Shown here: positions 10,704-20,480 of the stretch, piece after piece | Layout of the letters: every line of letters begins with the position of its first letter | Position numbering within the stretch: position 1 is the stretch's first letter | DNA from: Leptospira sanjuanensis | GTDB taxonomy: Bacteria > Spirochaetota > Leptospiria > Leptospirales > Leptospiraceae | Reading direction: 5' to 3' | DNA: 64,000 nucleotides | Assembly (NCBI RefSeq): GCF_022267375.1 | Contig: NZ_JAIZBH010000001.1 | Coordinates: 620,001-684,000, forward strand | Position numbers and translations under genes: made by a program | The notes under the pieces: generated by a model | The model's input: the letters and a program-made list of their open reading frames with translations, nothing else | What the model was told of the DNA's origin: nothing | Database searches by the model: none

Positions 10704-11171
10704 AATAAGTCCGAAAGTAATACTTTTTTATTGACAATAGTATTAAAATAATACTTATATCATGCCAGAAGGGTTTCAATATTTCTATATAATCAAAAAA
10801 CCGGCCAAAAAGCAACCTAAAAGATATACTTTTTTATTTCGGCTTTATTGCATCCATACTTGTTGTCATTACCAGCAAGGAGAAAGGGTTTAGTCGGCAG
10901 AGGAAACGGAGAAGTTGATTCCACTACAAGTTTTATGCGATCGACGGTTCATTATTTTCTCTCGATGATTCACTTTTTTTTAGTTATTGATACTTCCTCG
11001 TTCATTCCACCCGCAAGCCCTTGCAAAATGCGATTTGAAAGTTAAAGAGATGGAATCGCAAATTTAAGATAATGCAATCTATGCAAAACCAAATTGCGAA
11101 AAAATATTCGGATCTTCCGATAAAAGCGAAAATCAACAATCAAAAGTAAAACAGTTTCAAGAGTTAAATTA
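10704..11171. other. intergenic region between the two 7TM/XRE modules
   Basis: About 470 bp of AT-rich DNA. It contains the promoter and operator-like sequences at 10731-10760, a repeated TACTTTTTTATT (10721 and 10827), and one weak ORF (10848-11045) that I do not regard as a gene. Confidence 0.55.
10731..10760 (+). promoter_or_regulatory. sigma-70-like promoter with embedded inverted repeat
   Basis: TTGACA and TTATAT are separated by 18 bp. The spacer carries a perfect inverted repeat, AGTATTA-AAA-TAATACT (10739-10755), and a related AGTAATACT lies at 10716. This would place an XRE operator on a promoter reading toward the second module and just upstream of the first regulator. Confidence 0.5.
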
Positions 11172-12077
11172 GTGAATCCAAATATTCTGATCCCCATTTT
11201 CACCGGCCTATTGCATTTGCTTTTAGGCGTTTACGTCTTTCGATTAAAGCCAAGACAAAGAACTCAATCTATATTTCTCGTTTTTAATTCGTTCATGTTC
11301 GTTTGGCTACTCATTCAAGGTTTAAGAATTCTTCTTCCTCTTGAATATAGGAGTTATGCACTGAATATTACCTTTCTGCCCATGGCTTTTTCACCGTTTA
11401 CTTTATACATTCTTTGTGCAAAGATCGGGCAGCCGGATAAGAAGATTCCCGCTTGGATCTTGATCTTAGGGTTTTTGGGATTGAGCTATTTTACGTACGC
11501 TTGTCTCTTTCATGAGATGGCTGAACTGAAGAATCCTCAGTATTTCGTTTTCGATTTTAATTTAAATTATCACGCTCTTGTGGTTTTTTGCTCGTTTTGG
11601 ATGCTTTTATCGATTTACGCCGTTCTTCGTAAAATGATCGTTCAGCGCGGCGACTTTAAGGTGAGATTGTTTTTGGTTTTGCTTGGGGCTATCCTCGCTA
11701 TGCCGATTACAATGGTGTTCGTTTATTTTCTACCTTTGATGGGGATATTTAAACCCTATCTTTCTTCGATCGGATTGGTTGTTGCTTCCGTTTTATGGGC
11801 AGTCGCAATTTTACACTATGATGCTTTTGAAATTAAGGCAGGGGTTTATACGGGTGTTGATCTACCTTTGATCAACCGAGTCGCTTCGAGCGGTTTTCTA
11901 AAGCTCATGGAAAAATTGGATCCGATGAGATTCATACAAAAGAGTTCAAAGGAAAAGGAAGAAATCACGAAGCAGATTCTAATACAAGATTACAATCTCG
12001 CAGTTCAAACTGGTGAACTTTCCGTCGAAAAGAGGGCGAAAATACTTTCGAAAAAATTCGGAAAGTATTTTAGGTAG
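11172..12077 (+). CDS. seven-helix membrane protein, module copy 2
   Basis: A 301-residue paralogue of the protein at 9390, started at a GTG. The same layout is seen: seven hydrophobic segments (first [19 protein letters not shown], last near [17 protein letters not shown]) and a charged C-terminal tail that ends [15 protein letters not shown], compared with [16 protein letters not shown] in copy 1. There is no kinase, cyclase or other catalytic domain. The last 8 bp overlap the end of a convergent XRE regulator gene, repeating the organisation of copy 1. It is probably a membrane sensor or receptor; the 7TM histidine-kinase sensor domain is the closest fold I can suggest. Confidence 0.8.
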   Translation: MNPNILIPIFTGLLHLLLGVYVFRLKPRQRTQSIFLVFNSFMFVWLLIQGLRILLPLEYRSYALNITFLPMAFSPFTLYILCAKIGQPDKKIPAWILILGFLGLSYFTYACLFHEMAELKNPQYFVFDFNLNYHALVVFCSFWMLLSIYAVLRKMIVQRGDFKVRLFLVLLGAILAMPITMVFVYFLPLMGIFKPYLSSIGLVVASVLWAVAILHYDAFEIKAGVYTGVDLPLINRVASSGFLKLMEKLDPMRFIQKSSKEKEEITKQILIQDYNLAVQTGELSVEKRAKILSKKFGKYFR

Positions 12078-12522
12078 AACCGCTTGCCTTACTTTTTGAG
12101 ACGGCTTGGATCATCTGATAAATTAAATTTCTAGTATCGGGCGGAACGTGCTTAAAGAAAGCGATAAGGATTTCTTCCGCTTTATCGTTCGATATTTTAT
12201 TCCAAAGGAAATCCCGTTTTTTCATTTTTTCCACCGTTTCAGAGCTATCTTCGGTGGCATTTTTTACTTCGGGATAACCTTTGCCTTTGGTAAGCCAAAG
12301 CCCGGAGATATGATGAATCGACTCTATTTCGGCGGCGATTTTATCCAAAAGCGGCCGTTTATCGTTGCAGATATAGCTGATGTAGTTTTGCGATTTTCCA
12401 ATCGAAATCGCAAAATCTTCATCATTCATCGCTAAGATGTTTTTGATCGCATAGCGAAGCCTTTTTCCGGGCGTGGAAAAATCGATGCTTTCTAATGGAA
12501 TTGTGATTATTTTATTTGACAT
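12070..12522 (-). CDS. XRE-type HTH regulator, module copy 2
   Basis: A 150-residue regulator. The helix-turn-helix is at about residues 33-60 ([18 protein letters not shown] followed by [16 protein letters not shown]), and then [14 protein letters not shown], the sequence typical of phage CI-like regulators just after the DNA-binding domain. The C-terminal helices (IISN to YQMIQAVSK) correspond to those of copy 1. The ATG at 12522 lies close to TGTGATATATGTC, which may be part of an operator. It is convergent with, and overlaps, the second 7TM gene. No Ser-Lys autocleavage domain or ImmA-type protease is visible. Confidence 0.82.
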   Translation of the reverse strand: MSNKIITIPLESIDFSTPGKRLRYAIKNILAMNDEDFAISIGKSQNYISYICNDKRPLLDKIAAEIESIHHISGLWLTKGKGYPEVKNATEDSSETVEKMKKRDFLWNKISNDKAEEILIAFFKHVPPDTRNLIYQMIQAVSKSKASGST

Positions 12523-12766
12523 ATATCACAAAATGAAACAGGATCTCCATGGTAAGTATTTTTATTTCGGAATTCAGAAATATGATTTTTATAAATATAC
12601 TTTAAATTTGCAATTTAAAAAGAAGTTATAAAAAAATAACAGTAATTTTTAAATCAAACAAAATATTAAGAATTTTGAAATTGATTCTCCGGTTTTTATC
12701 AATCTGTAACCGAGGGATTCATTAGATAATTGGAAGAGCATTATATCGCGGAAGCACAAATTCAAA

Positions 12767-13129
12767 ATGTTGAAATGGTATGATTATTATGAACTTGAAC
12801 ATGCTTTAGGGACTTTGCCCGCTCTTGCAAATAGCATTCAACAAGCAATTTCCTGGAGAAGTCATAAGAAAAAACCTCCGAAAGAGCTTAGATTAGAAAT
12901 TTTTCTACGCAGATTGATTCTTAAAAAACGAATTTTGCAACGTAAATATGATTGGACTCGACGAGAGCTAAAGCTCGTATTTTCCGAAAAAATGAATCTA
13001 CAAGCAAAGCTTTTAGAAAAAGAAATGCGGTTAGGGATCGTCGAACGCGAAAATTTATATATCAAAGATGAGTTGGAGCGGTTGCGTGGTCAGGTGGATA
13101 ATAATTTTAAAGAAAACGGAAGACATTGA
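12767..13129 (+). CDS. small coiled-coil protein, 120 aa
   Basis: No recognised family. It is highly charged and largely helical. Residues ~35-110 form a long Lys/Arg/Glu-rich helix with heptad character (LRLEIFLRRLILKKRILQ, then LQAKLLEKEMRLGIVEREN), so it is probably a coiled coil. There is no signal peptide. It lies between the 7TM/XRE modules and the giant secreted protein, 90 bp upstream of the next gene on the same strand, and may be cotranscribed with it. Confidence 0.55.
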   Translation: MLKWYDYYELEHALGTLPALANSIQQAISWRSHKKKPPKELRLEIFLRRLILKKRILQRKYDWTRRELKLVFSEKMNLQAKLLEKEMRLGIVERENLYIKDELERLRGQVDNNFKENGRH

Positions 13130-13218
13130 ATAAATTGTTGAATTTCTTAAATACGTTGTCAAAAAAGGCGATTTAAGTTCGTTACGTAAGTTGTAATTGT
13201 AATTAAAGGCAAAGAATT

Positions 13219-13851
13219 TTGAAGTATTATTCGGTAATATGCGTATTATTGCTCTTTGGCGGAATTTCATTTCATGAGTTGAGGGCAACTTCCGTCATTA
13301 CCGAAGCGTCATTTGAATCTTATGATCAACAGAATCTTTCTGCTCAAAAATCAACTACTTTTGAGCACAATGTGGCGATGGAAGCCCGGATCGCTCGAAA
13401 AGGCTGGCAGGAAGAACATTTTCGGAATATTCAGTATCGGGAACAGTCCGCTCTTTCTGTCTTGGATTTTAGATTCGAGGATGATTTAAGATCGATTGCA
13501 TTTGTTCGATCTTCCATTTTCAACATTCTTTCGCATGAATTGTTTCGAACAAATCTCCCATATTGGGAGCCCTATCAATCTTCTTGGTTAAAACGATTTT
13601 TGTTTTTCGATGTTTTACTACCGGAAGAAGATAAGGACTTGATTTTCAAATTTGTAATCTCCAAATCAAAGCGAAATTATCTTTCATTTCAAGTAGCATA
13701 TCTAAGTGATCCGCTCTCATTCTTGTTGGGGTCGGAATTACCCATCCTCCGTTTTTCTTTTTCTCAATCAATCAATCGAAAACTGATGCGTTACTATGCG
13801 ATTCGTTCGGATGGTCCGCCTCATCATTCTTTTAAGCAGGTGTTTGTATGA
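13219..13851 (+). CDS. exported hypothetical protein upstream of giant protein
   Basis: A 210-residue protein with an N-terminal signal peptide (YYSVICVLLLFGGISFHELRA) and no further membrane helix. The start is a TTG at 13219 with AAAGGC upstream. The mature part has alternating strands and aromatic residues and no motif I recognise. Its stop overlaps the ATG of the 2,210-residue protein by 4 bp (ATGA), so translation is coupled, suggesting that it serves the giant protein, for example as an export or assembly factor. That role is inference from arrangement only. Confidence 0.65.
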   Translation: MKYYSVICVLLLFGGISFHELRATSVITEASFESYDQQNLSAQKSTTFEHNVAMEARIARKGWQEEHFRNIQYREQSALSVLDFRFEDDLRSIAFVRSSIFNILSHELFRTNLPYWEPYQSSWLKRFLFFDVLLPEEDKDLIFKFVISKSKRNYLSFQVAYLSDPLSFLLGSELPILRFSFSQSINRKLMRYYAIRSDGPPHHSFKQVFV

Positions 13852-16800
13852 AGTTCATTTCTTCTTCTCGTTCCAGAGTCGTCTCCGATTCTTTTCAGCT
13901 TAATTCGTCTCTTTACATTGCCAATCGACGCTTCCGCTTTTGGGAACGATTCTCTTCGGCGGTTTTAATCCTCACCTTCTTAGTTACGTTCGCAGTTCCG
14001 TTTTCCGAGTTTTCCTCGCTCGGTGCGCAATCGACTCCTCAACTGAACTCGACACGAGCGTTCAGCGGCGCGGATCTTCAACCGTATGTGGATTCAGCGC
14101 GATTGCAAACGGATCAATCTTCCTTTATGAACATTCTAAACGGTGGAGAACAAACGGTGGAAGCCGCTTGGGAAGCGCAAGTGAACGCGGAGATCGACGC
14201 GATCGTCAATTCCGTTACGGCGAGCGATGCGGTGAACGACGTTTCGGTTTATCAACAAGCGGTCCGTGCTCAGTTGGAACTTCAAAAACAACAAGCAAAG
14301 AGTCAATGGCTTGCGGATGCGGCCGCCTTTGTGCAAACGGAACTACAATCGTTTTTGAATGTTCTTTCGCAGAATACTTCGAACAACGTCACTTCTTCGA
14401 ATACGACCGCCGTGAATACGGTGGACCCTACGGTTCAATCGACGACGGCGGCTCCCGCGACTCAGGAAGTTTCGCCCGCTCAAGCGGCTCAGAGTTACTA
14501 TCAAGGAGTTCAGGCTTGGGATACGAAGTGGCAGAATTTACTCGCACAACAATCGGCTTGGGAGCAGAATTCTTTGAATGGAATTCAGGATGGAATTCTT
14601 CAGTGGAATACCGCGATTTCCGGTTTAGAAAACGATAAATTAGCGTATTTGAATGGAATCGAACAAACCAAGACACAGTGGCTTGCAAACAAGCAGCTGA
14701 TTCAGGACGCTCAGAACGGAGTTCGAACCGGTCTTCATAATACAATCCTTTCCATTCGCGCTCAGGAAAACCTGTTGAAGTCGAGCGCCTCGAGCGATCC
14801 AAGTTTGAATGCAGTGTTTGAAGAGATGGACTCTCTGCTGGATACTCTTCAAAACGCTTTAGATTCGAACGCATCTCTCGGAACTCTCGCCGAGGCGCTC
14901 GGAACTTTTTTCCAAAATCAGATTTCGAACGCAAGCGCGAAAGCCGACTATTGGAACATTCAGAAGTGGCAGGAAACATACGCGACACAAACGTTCGATT
15001 TTTCTAAAGAAGTGGGAACGGCGAATTTGAGTTGCGATCATACATCCGGAAGCGGATCAAACTGGTGTTTCGGACAACCTGCAGGTTCTCAAGCTGTGAC
15101 GTACGGAGTCGACGGGAACGTTTACGGTTGGGCGGCGACAAGCGGGGGATTTCAGAGCGTGTTGGTCAGCAATCCCGCGGTTTCGAACAACAGCAGCGCG
15201 TCTCGCAGCGAAGGTCATAATCAGGTTGTGTGTAACGGATTGGATGCCGGCGGTGTTTGCTGGGGCGGACATGGAGCCTATACAAACGGAGGAGTTCTTT
15301 GCTCCGAGGCGGGAGTTTTAGTTTGCAATAGTTACGATTTATCTTGGGTAGTCGACAACACATATTCCCTTTCCGTCGCAGAATCGTTTAATCAACAACA
15401 AATCGCGAACAACAACGCGATTCGTAATGCAATTTTAGGAAACTTTAATGTAGATTTTGCCCAGTCTTCTCAAGCGGGGAACGCACTCGGAGGTTCCACT
15501 CCGATTGCACTGGAAACAAAGGTGTATTTAGGAGGAAGCGCTCTAACTTCCTCCAATTGGTATAGCGCACTCGGAACGAACAATCAGGTTCAGATTCAGA
15601 CGAAATACAAATACATCGATAGTGCGATGCAAGCGAATCAGAATTTTTGGGCGAATCTTTCCTCTCAATTCACGAACATTTCCACCACATTTTTAAGCCT
15701 TGTAAATCCTCTGAAAGATTGGGAAGCGCGATCGGCTCAATACGAAACCGAATACGAAGCGAAGCTCGTGGAGCTGGAACAAACAAAACAAAGTACGATT
15801 CAGAATTACGATCAGCAAATCGCACAGATGAAGGCGGCACGCGGGAACTGGGTCACCGACGTTTACGGATTTCAGATCGCGGGCATTGAGGGAAGCGCGG
15901 ATAATGCAAGCAGCCAATTCAGAAGCGGACAAGAAACTTGGGCCGACACGATTTCGATTTTTCAACAAGCGGAATTGAACTGGTATCTCGCGGCAAAAGA
16001 CAGCATGAGCTCGGCGATTTCCGGGTCGAACGGAGAGGCTCAGTTCCAATCCAATGCGATCGTTCTTGCGGGTCAGCTTCAGAACCAAATCACGAGTTCG
16101 GAAACAAATACCACCAATCTTTACAACGCTGCGAATTCCTTAGTGGATTCGTATCAATATTCCGCTGCGGGAAATCTCATACAGCAAGCGCTCGTCAATC
16201 AGCAAAACCAAACGACTTGGAACCAACAAGGGGCCAATCTTTCGCAGAGCATCGCGGATTCTTTCGGTAGAAGCGAAGCTTACAAAACCGCAGAATTGAA
16301 TGCGAGCAACCGGATCAACGCGCTTGCACAAACAATCTATGGAAACGGCGCCTACATCGTAGACAATATCGAAATCAATTCGATTGCGAATCAAGCGAGC
16401 GGTTATTCACAAAACCAAACGTTTTGGCAGGATGAAATCAACGGAACCAACGGCGGTTTTAACTTTAATGGCAGAACGAATCTAAGTCAGACGAAGATCA
16501 CGCAGTTTACAGAATTTAGAGACGACATCGCTTTAGCTACAACCTTACAGACGGAAGTCGTGGATGAAGAACGCGATTTTTTGAAACAAGCGGGCGAATA
16601 TTTTGAGAAATCGGAACGGTTTCAGGAACTTTCGGAAAAAGCAAAGAGTGAAGGGAAATTCGACGAATCCTCGTATTACATGACCGCGGCGTTGCGCGAA
16701 AAGAACAACGCTCTCGGATTTTTAAAGAAAAAATACCATACACTCGGAGACGAGATCACCGATTCCGTGAGCGAACGAGGATTGAATCATACGAGAGAAT

Positions 16801-19800
16801 CCTTTCTGAATTACAGGGACAGCCTGCTTAACAAGAACTTTCAGTCGAGCGCACAACTCACCAAACAGATCCAAGACGGTAAAAACACGGTCGAGGGTAT
16901 TCTTTCCGAGGGAGCGAGTTACAATCAAATCCAAGGAATGTTGCAAACAGCGCAGAGTCTGAATCAACAAGGTAGCGAAAGCAGAGAAAAGATTGAAAAA
17001 CTTTTAGAGGAATCTCAAGAATTAGCAAATCGTGATATATCCGGCGGGCTTTTGGATGGGCTGCAAGAGATGATTGCGGCAATTCAAGGGAATCTTCCGC
17101 AAACGATCAGCTCGAACGCGGTCACGCAGGCGATTCTCGCACAAGAGAAGGAACTCGCGGAAAAACAAGAAAAAGCGAACGAGCTACTTTCTCACATGAA
17201 TTCGCTTGTGACGAATAACAACGATTTGGCGGCATTGCAAACGCTGCTGCAAGGCGGCGGTCAGGCGATGAATCTCGCGGCCAATAGCGCCGTCTCGAAA
17301 TATTTGGACGATTATTCCAAAAAGCTTCAAAAAGATAACGAGGAACGTAGCGCAAACCTGCAGAAGACATTGCTTGATGCTTTGCAGAACGGAGAATCCT
17401 ACAAATATCTGAGAGATTCCGGGTATGAGTTCCGAGTAGACGGCGACGGCATCAGCGCGTATCGCCAGATTTACAGCGGAGAGATCGTGATCGACGGGAA
17501 CGCGATGACGAAGGGAAGTTATTCTCCCGAATTAGAATATCAATATATTCGAATTCAAACGAAGTTTAATCCGGGGAACCTAAGCGTGGATATGTTGGAT
17601 CCGAACGGATCCTTCAACGCGCAGGCGGTAGCCAACCTCAAAGCATATATCGACGATCTTCAAAAGAACGTCGAAACCATGTTCGCACAATTCAGCGACA
17701 AAACGCAGGAAGTAAAAGGAGAATATACACAGAATCAGGAGATTCAAACCGAACAAGAGAAACAATACGCTGAAAATCGGGACAGCATATTGTCGATGTT
17801 CCAAGGTTTGGAGCCGAATTTTAAACAAACGTTCCAACCGACGATGACCGGTTTGAAAGACTATCATCAGGAAGCTTCTAAATACAGTTTTGAGGAAGGA
17901 ACAATCTCCGCAAGAGGAAACGTTTTTCAGAGATTGAGCGGGGAGATGTTCGGAGGGATTCTTACCGGCAACGGAGCATATACGGGAAGCCGCGAACTCA
18001 AAGGTACGGTGAACATCAAAGGGATTCCCGTGGAGATCAGCTACGGTTCTCAAGACTTGATCGTAGTATCGGGATTTCAAATCGAGAACTTGGGTTACAA
18101 CTTCAAGCTGAAGGGAACGGGGACTAAATACGCGGGACAAGAACTCTCGAACGTAAACAACAAATATTCCCAATACCAAGAAGATATCGAAGCACGCATT
18201 GCCGCGAAAGCGAAGGCAAATGACGCGGAGAAAGAAAGCAAAGGCTTTATCTTTACCATCCTAAACGGAATGAACGGCGGAAGCGGAAGTATGGGCCAAC
18301 GATTCACACAGGCCGTAAGGAGCGAAGCACAAAGCCGCATCACGGGAGCGGTTGCGGAAGCGACTGGACTTCCCGCTTCTTTCGTAGGGGCGCTTGTGGG
18401 CGGTGGAAGCATGAAGGACGCGGTGAAAGCGTTTGAGAAAGCTACGATCAACAGCGCGATCTCCAAAGCGACAGGACTTCCTGAATGGCTGATTTCAAGC
18501 CAGATGGACAAGATGAACAAGCCTAAGGAACAATGGTATCAAAGCCAGACGTTTCAGATGGTGACGACGGTCGCAGCGGTTGCAGCCGCTCCGTTTACCG
18601 GAGGAGCAAGTCTTGCCATCGCTATGGCGGTGAACGCGGGGCTTGGGGCGGCGACCGGAGCGGCCAGCGGAGGACTGAAAGGCGCATTAGTCGGAGCCGT
18701 CGGCGGAGCGGCAGGAGCAGCGGTCCGAAGCTTTACAGGAGGAGCTGTGACGGTCGGTCTTAGCTACTCGGCAGAGAATGGATTCGGAGCATCCGTCGGA
18801 GTGGGATACGGCCCTGCGACTGTGAGTGTAGGAATCTCGGAACGTGGCGGAACGACGGTAGACTTAGGCTTAACCAAAGGCGGGTTTAACGCAGGACTCA
18901 GCTACAACAGCAAGACAGGAAGTACGAGTGTCAACGCTGGATTTACTTCCAAGAGCGGAACGGGATTGGCGCTCAGCTACAACGAAGGAGACGGATTCGG
19001 AGCGAGCTTAAGCAAAAGCTTCAGCAATGGAGTCAACGCAGGACTGAGCTGGAGTGAAAAAGCAGGAGTCGGAGGAAGCATCGGATACGAAGCACCGGGA
19101 GACAAAGACAAACCGAAAGATTCACTTGCTAACAAAATGCAAGGAGCCGGTGGAAGTTTAAGCTGGAATCAAAGAGACGGAGTATCGGCGTCGGTTACTG
19201 CATCCGGTGGAGTGACCGCAGGAAGCTGGAGTCAATCCGGAGGCTTTCAAGCAAACACGAACTTTCTAAATGACAAATGGAAGGCCGACTTTGTTTCCGG
19301 AAAGGCAAAAGAAGACGCAGATGCGCAGGCTGCTTCCAGAGGGGCTCAAAACAAAAACAACGCGGAATCTGGAGCCGCAGCTATCGCCGCTGCAGGGGTT
19401 GAAACACAGAGACGAGAGGATGGAATCCTGGATCACATCTTGAACAAAGCGAGCGACGCGTTAGACGGTGGATTGAATTGGGTTGGAAACAAGATTGACG
19501 GAGCGATCGACAGCGTGGTTGGAGCTGCGTCCAGTGCTTGGGATGGCGTCAAGGGCGTTGCGTCTGCAGCTTGGGATGGGGTGAAGAATGCGTTTGGTCC
19601 GGACAAGGTTGTGATGATGCCGATTGGCGCTGGTTATGCAGAAAATCCAGCAGATCGTCACTTGAGAGTTGGTGAGGATGCAATATCCAGTTACTTAGAC
19701 AAACAAAGAAGTGAGAATCCGTATTTGAGGAAGGGCGTAATTGAGGGAGTTAAATTCAATGAAGTGGATGTAAGTATGGATCCAAAATATCATAAAAAGC

Positions 19801-20480
19801 TAATCAATATGGAACTTGAATCCGGAGTTAGCGGAGGTAATTTGATCTTGAATAAAGAAAGTGGAAAATTGTATTACAGAACGGAAGCAACTGGAGCTGA
19901 TAGTAAATTGATTCCAACGAATCCAAACGAAAGAGTAACATCTCCTTGGACTAAGGTTGAAATGCATACGGATAACCTCAATGGGATCATGTCCGGTGAT
20001 TATCATGCTGCAAAAGCATCCGCACAGTCTGTTTGGGGACCGGATGGTGGTACGTTTAAAATTACAGATATAACGAAAATGAAATTAGGCGGTAACGAAA
20101 TTACAACTCGGACCGTGATCAATGGAAAAGAAATCATAGAACATCATCGCCATGTGATGAATCAAATGCCGGATGTAGCATATAACGCTTTTCAAAAGGG
20201 GACTCCACTGCCGTATGGAACCCCAATCGCATACACTGGAATTACAGGAAACATGGCTGTGTCGATCGACAATGACAAGAATAGCCCGAGGTTTGGAATG
20301 TTGTCAGCTCCGGCATACCATAAGCACACAAAAGTAGATAACGCTGAAACGCATCGCGGGTTTATCAAAGGTGTGACCTTTGGTCCGGAGGTGAGACAAT
20401 CCCAGGGGTTACCTGCTTTTGACTATACAAGCTATTACAAAGGTAAAGTAATAGATTTATTAACTGGAGGAAAAAAATGA
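13848..20480 (+). CDS. giant exported TIGR04388-type protein with variable C-terminal (toxin-like) domain
   Basis: A 2,210-residue protein that appears to belong to the Leptospira family TIGR04388. A long signal sequence (hydrophobic core LILTFLVTFAVPF, residues 38-50) is followed by ~1,300 residues of Gln/Asn/Ala-rich coiled-coil helices with many Trp. A Cys-containing segment sits at about 390-505 (CDHTSGSGSNWC, CNGLDAGGVCW). Residues ~1,500-1,800 are hydrophobic glycine-rich segments, then regular beta repeats of the type LSYNxxxGFGASL. The conserved segment ends at GPDKVVMMP (about residues 1,917-1,925). The last ~285 residues differ completely from the displaced copy downstream, as in polymorphic toxins. 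That tail contains YGTPIAYTGITGN and several His, faintly like M23 peptidases, but no family is assigned. The LRR gene overlaps the stop by 4 bp. Confidence 0.85.
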   Translation: MKFISSSRSRVVSDSFQLNSSLYIANRRFRFWERFSSAVLILTFLVTFAVPFSEFSSLGAQSTPQLNSTRAFSGADLQPYVDSARLQTDQSSFMNILNGGEQTVEAAWEAQVNAEIDAIVNSVTASDAVNDVSVYQQAVRAQLELQKQQAKSQWLADAAAFVQTELQSFLNVLSQNTSNNVTSSNTTAVNTVDPTVQSTTAAPATQEVSPAQAAQSYYQGVQAWDTKWQNLLAQQSAWEQNSLNGIQDGILQWNTAISGLENDKLAYLNGIEQTKTQWLANKQLIQDAQNGVRTGLHNTILSIRAQENLLKSSASSDPSLNAVFEEMDSLLDTLQNALDSNASLGTLAEALGTFFQNQISNASAKADYWNIQKWQETYATQTFDFSKEVGTANLSCDHTSGSGSNWCFGQPAGSQAVTYGVDGNVYGWAATSGGFQSVLVSNPAVSNNSSASRSEGHNQVVCNGLDAGGVCWGGHGAYTNGGVLCSEAGVLVCNSYDLSWVVDNTYSLSVAESFNQQQIANNNAIRNAILGNFNVDFAQSSQAGNALGGSTPIALETKVYLGGSALTSSNWYSALGTNNQVQIQTKYKYIDSAMQANQNFWANLSSQFTNISTTFLSLVNPLKDWEARSAQYETEYEAKLVELEQTKQSTIQNYDQQIAQMKAARGNWVTDVYGFQIAGIEGSADNASSQFRSGQETWADTISIFQQAELNWYLAAKDSMSSAISGSNGEAQFQSNAIVLAGQLQNQITSSETNTTNLYNAANSLVDSYQYSAAGNLIQQALVNQQNQTTWNQQGANLSQSIADSFGRSEAYKTAELNASNRINALAQTIYGNGAYIVDNIEINSIANQASGYSQNQTFWQDEINGTNGGFNFNGRTNLSQTKITQFTEFRDDIALATTLQTEVVDEERDFLKQAGEYFEKSERFQELSEKAKSEGKFDESSYYMTAALREKNNALGFLKKKYHTLGDEITDSVSERGLNHTRESFLNYRDSLLNKNFQSSAQLTKQIQDGKNTVEGILSEGASYNQIQGMLQTAQSLNQQGSESREKIEKLLEESQELANRDISGGLLDGLQEMIAAIQGNLPQTISSNAVTQAILAQEKELAEKQEKANELLSHMNSLVTNNNDLAALQTLLQGGGQAMNLAANSAVSKYLDDYSKKLQKDNEERSANLQKTLLDALQNGESYKYLRDSGYEFRVDGDGISAYRQIYSGEIVIDGNAMTKGSYSPELEYQYIRIQTKFNPGNLSVDMLDPNGSFNAQAVANLKAYIDDLQKNVETMFAQFSDKTQEVKGEYTQNQEIQTEQEKQYAENRDSILSMFQGLEPNFKQTFQPTMTGLKDYHQEASKYSFEEGTISARGNVFQRLSGEMFGGILTGNGAYTGSRELKGTVNIKGIPVEISYGSQDLIVVSGFQIENLGYNFKLKGTGTKYAGQELSNVNNKYSQYQEDIEARIAAKAKANDAEKESKGFIFTILNGMNGGSGSMGQRFTQAVRSEAQSRITGAVAEATGLPASFVGALVGGGSMKDAVKAFEKATINSAISKATGLPEWLISSQMDKMNKPKEQWYQSQTFQMVTTVAAVAAAPFTGGASLAIAMAVNAGLGAATGAASGGLKGALVGAVGGAAGAAVRSFTGGAVTVGLSYSAENGFGASVGVGYGPATVSVGISERGGTTVDLGLTKGGFNAGLSYNSKTGSTSVNAGFTSKSGTGLALSYNEGDGFGASLSKSFSNGVNAGLSWSEKAGVGGSIGYEAPGDKDKPKDSLANKMQGAGGSLSWNQRDGVSASVTASGGVTAGSWSQSGGFQANTNFLNDKWKADFVSGKAKEDADAQAASRGAQNKNNAESGAAAIAAAGVETQRREDGILDHILNKASDALDGGLNWVGNKIDGAIDSVVGAASSAWDGVKGVASAAWDGVKNAFGPDKVVMMPIGAGYAENPADRHLRVGEDAISSYLDKQRSENPYLRKGVIEGVKFNEVDVSMDPKYHKKLINMELESGVSGGNLILNKESGKLYYRTEATGADSKLIPTNPNERVTSPWTKVEMHTDNLNGIMSGDYHAAKASAQSVWGPDGGTFKITDITKMKLGGNEITTRTVINGKEIIEHHRHVMNQMPDVAYNAFQKGTPLPYGTPIAYTGITGNMAVSIDNDKNSPRFGMLSAPAYHKHTKVDNAETHRGFIKGVTFGPEVRQSQGLPAFDYTSYYKGKVIDLLTGGKK
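18787..19298 (+). repeat. 512-bp direct repeat, copy in giant gene
   Basis: Nearly identical to 21173-21684 (offset 2,386, frame kept), with only scattered, mostly silent substitutions. It encodes the beta-repeat segment before the variable tail. Weaker similarity continues to the GPDKVVMMP boundary at 19597-19623. Confidence 0.95.

Noticed and set aside
10848..11045. 65-codon ORF between the two 7TM/XRE modules
   Set aside because: No ribosome site, no recognisable protein character, and it sits in promoter-type AT-rich DNA.
19621..20480. M23 peptidase as the firm identity of the first giant protein's tail
   Set aside because: YGTPIAYTGITGN and several His are suggestive, but I cannot find the full HxxxD and HxH zinc motifs in order, so no family is assigned.
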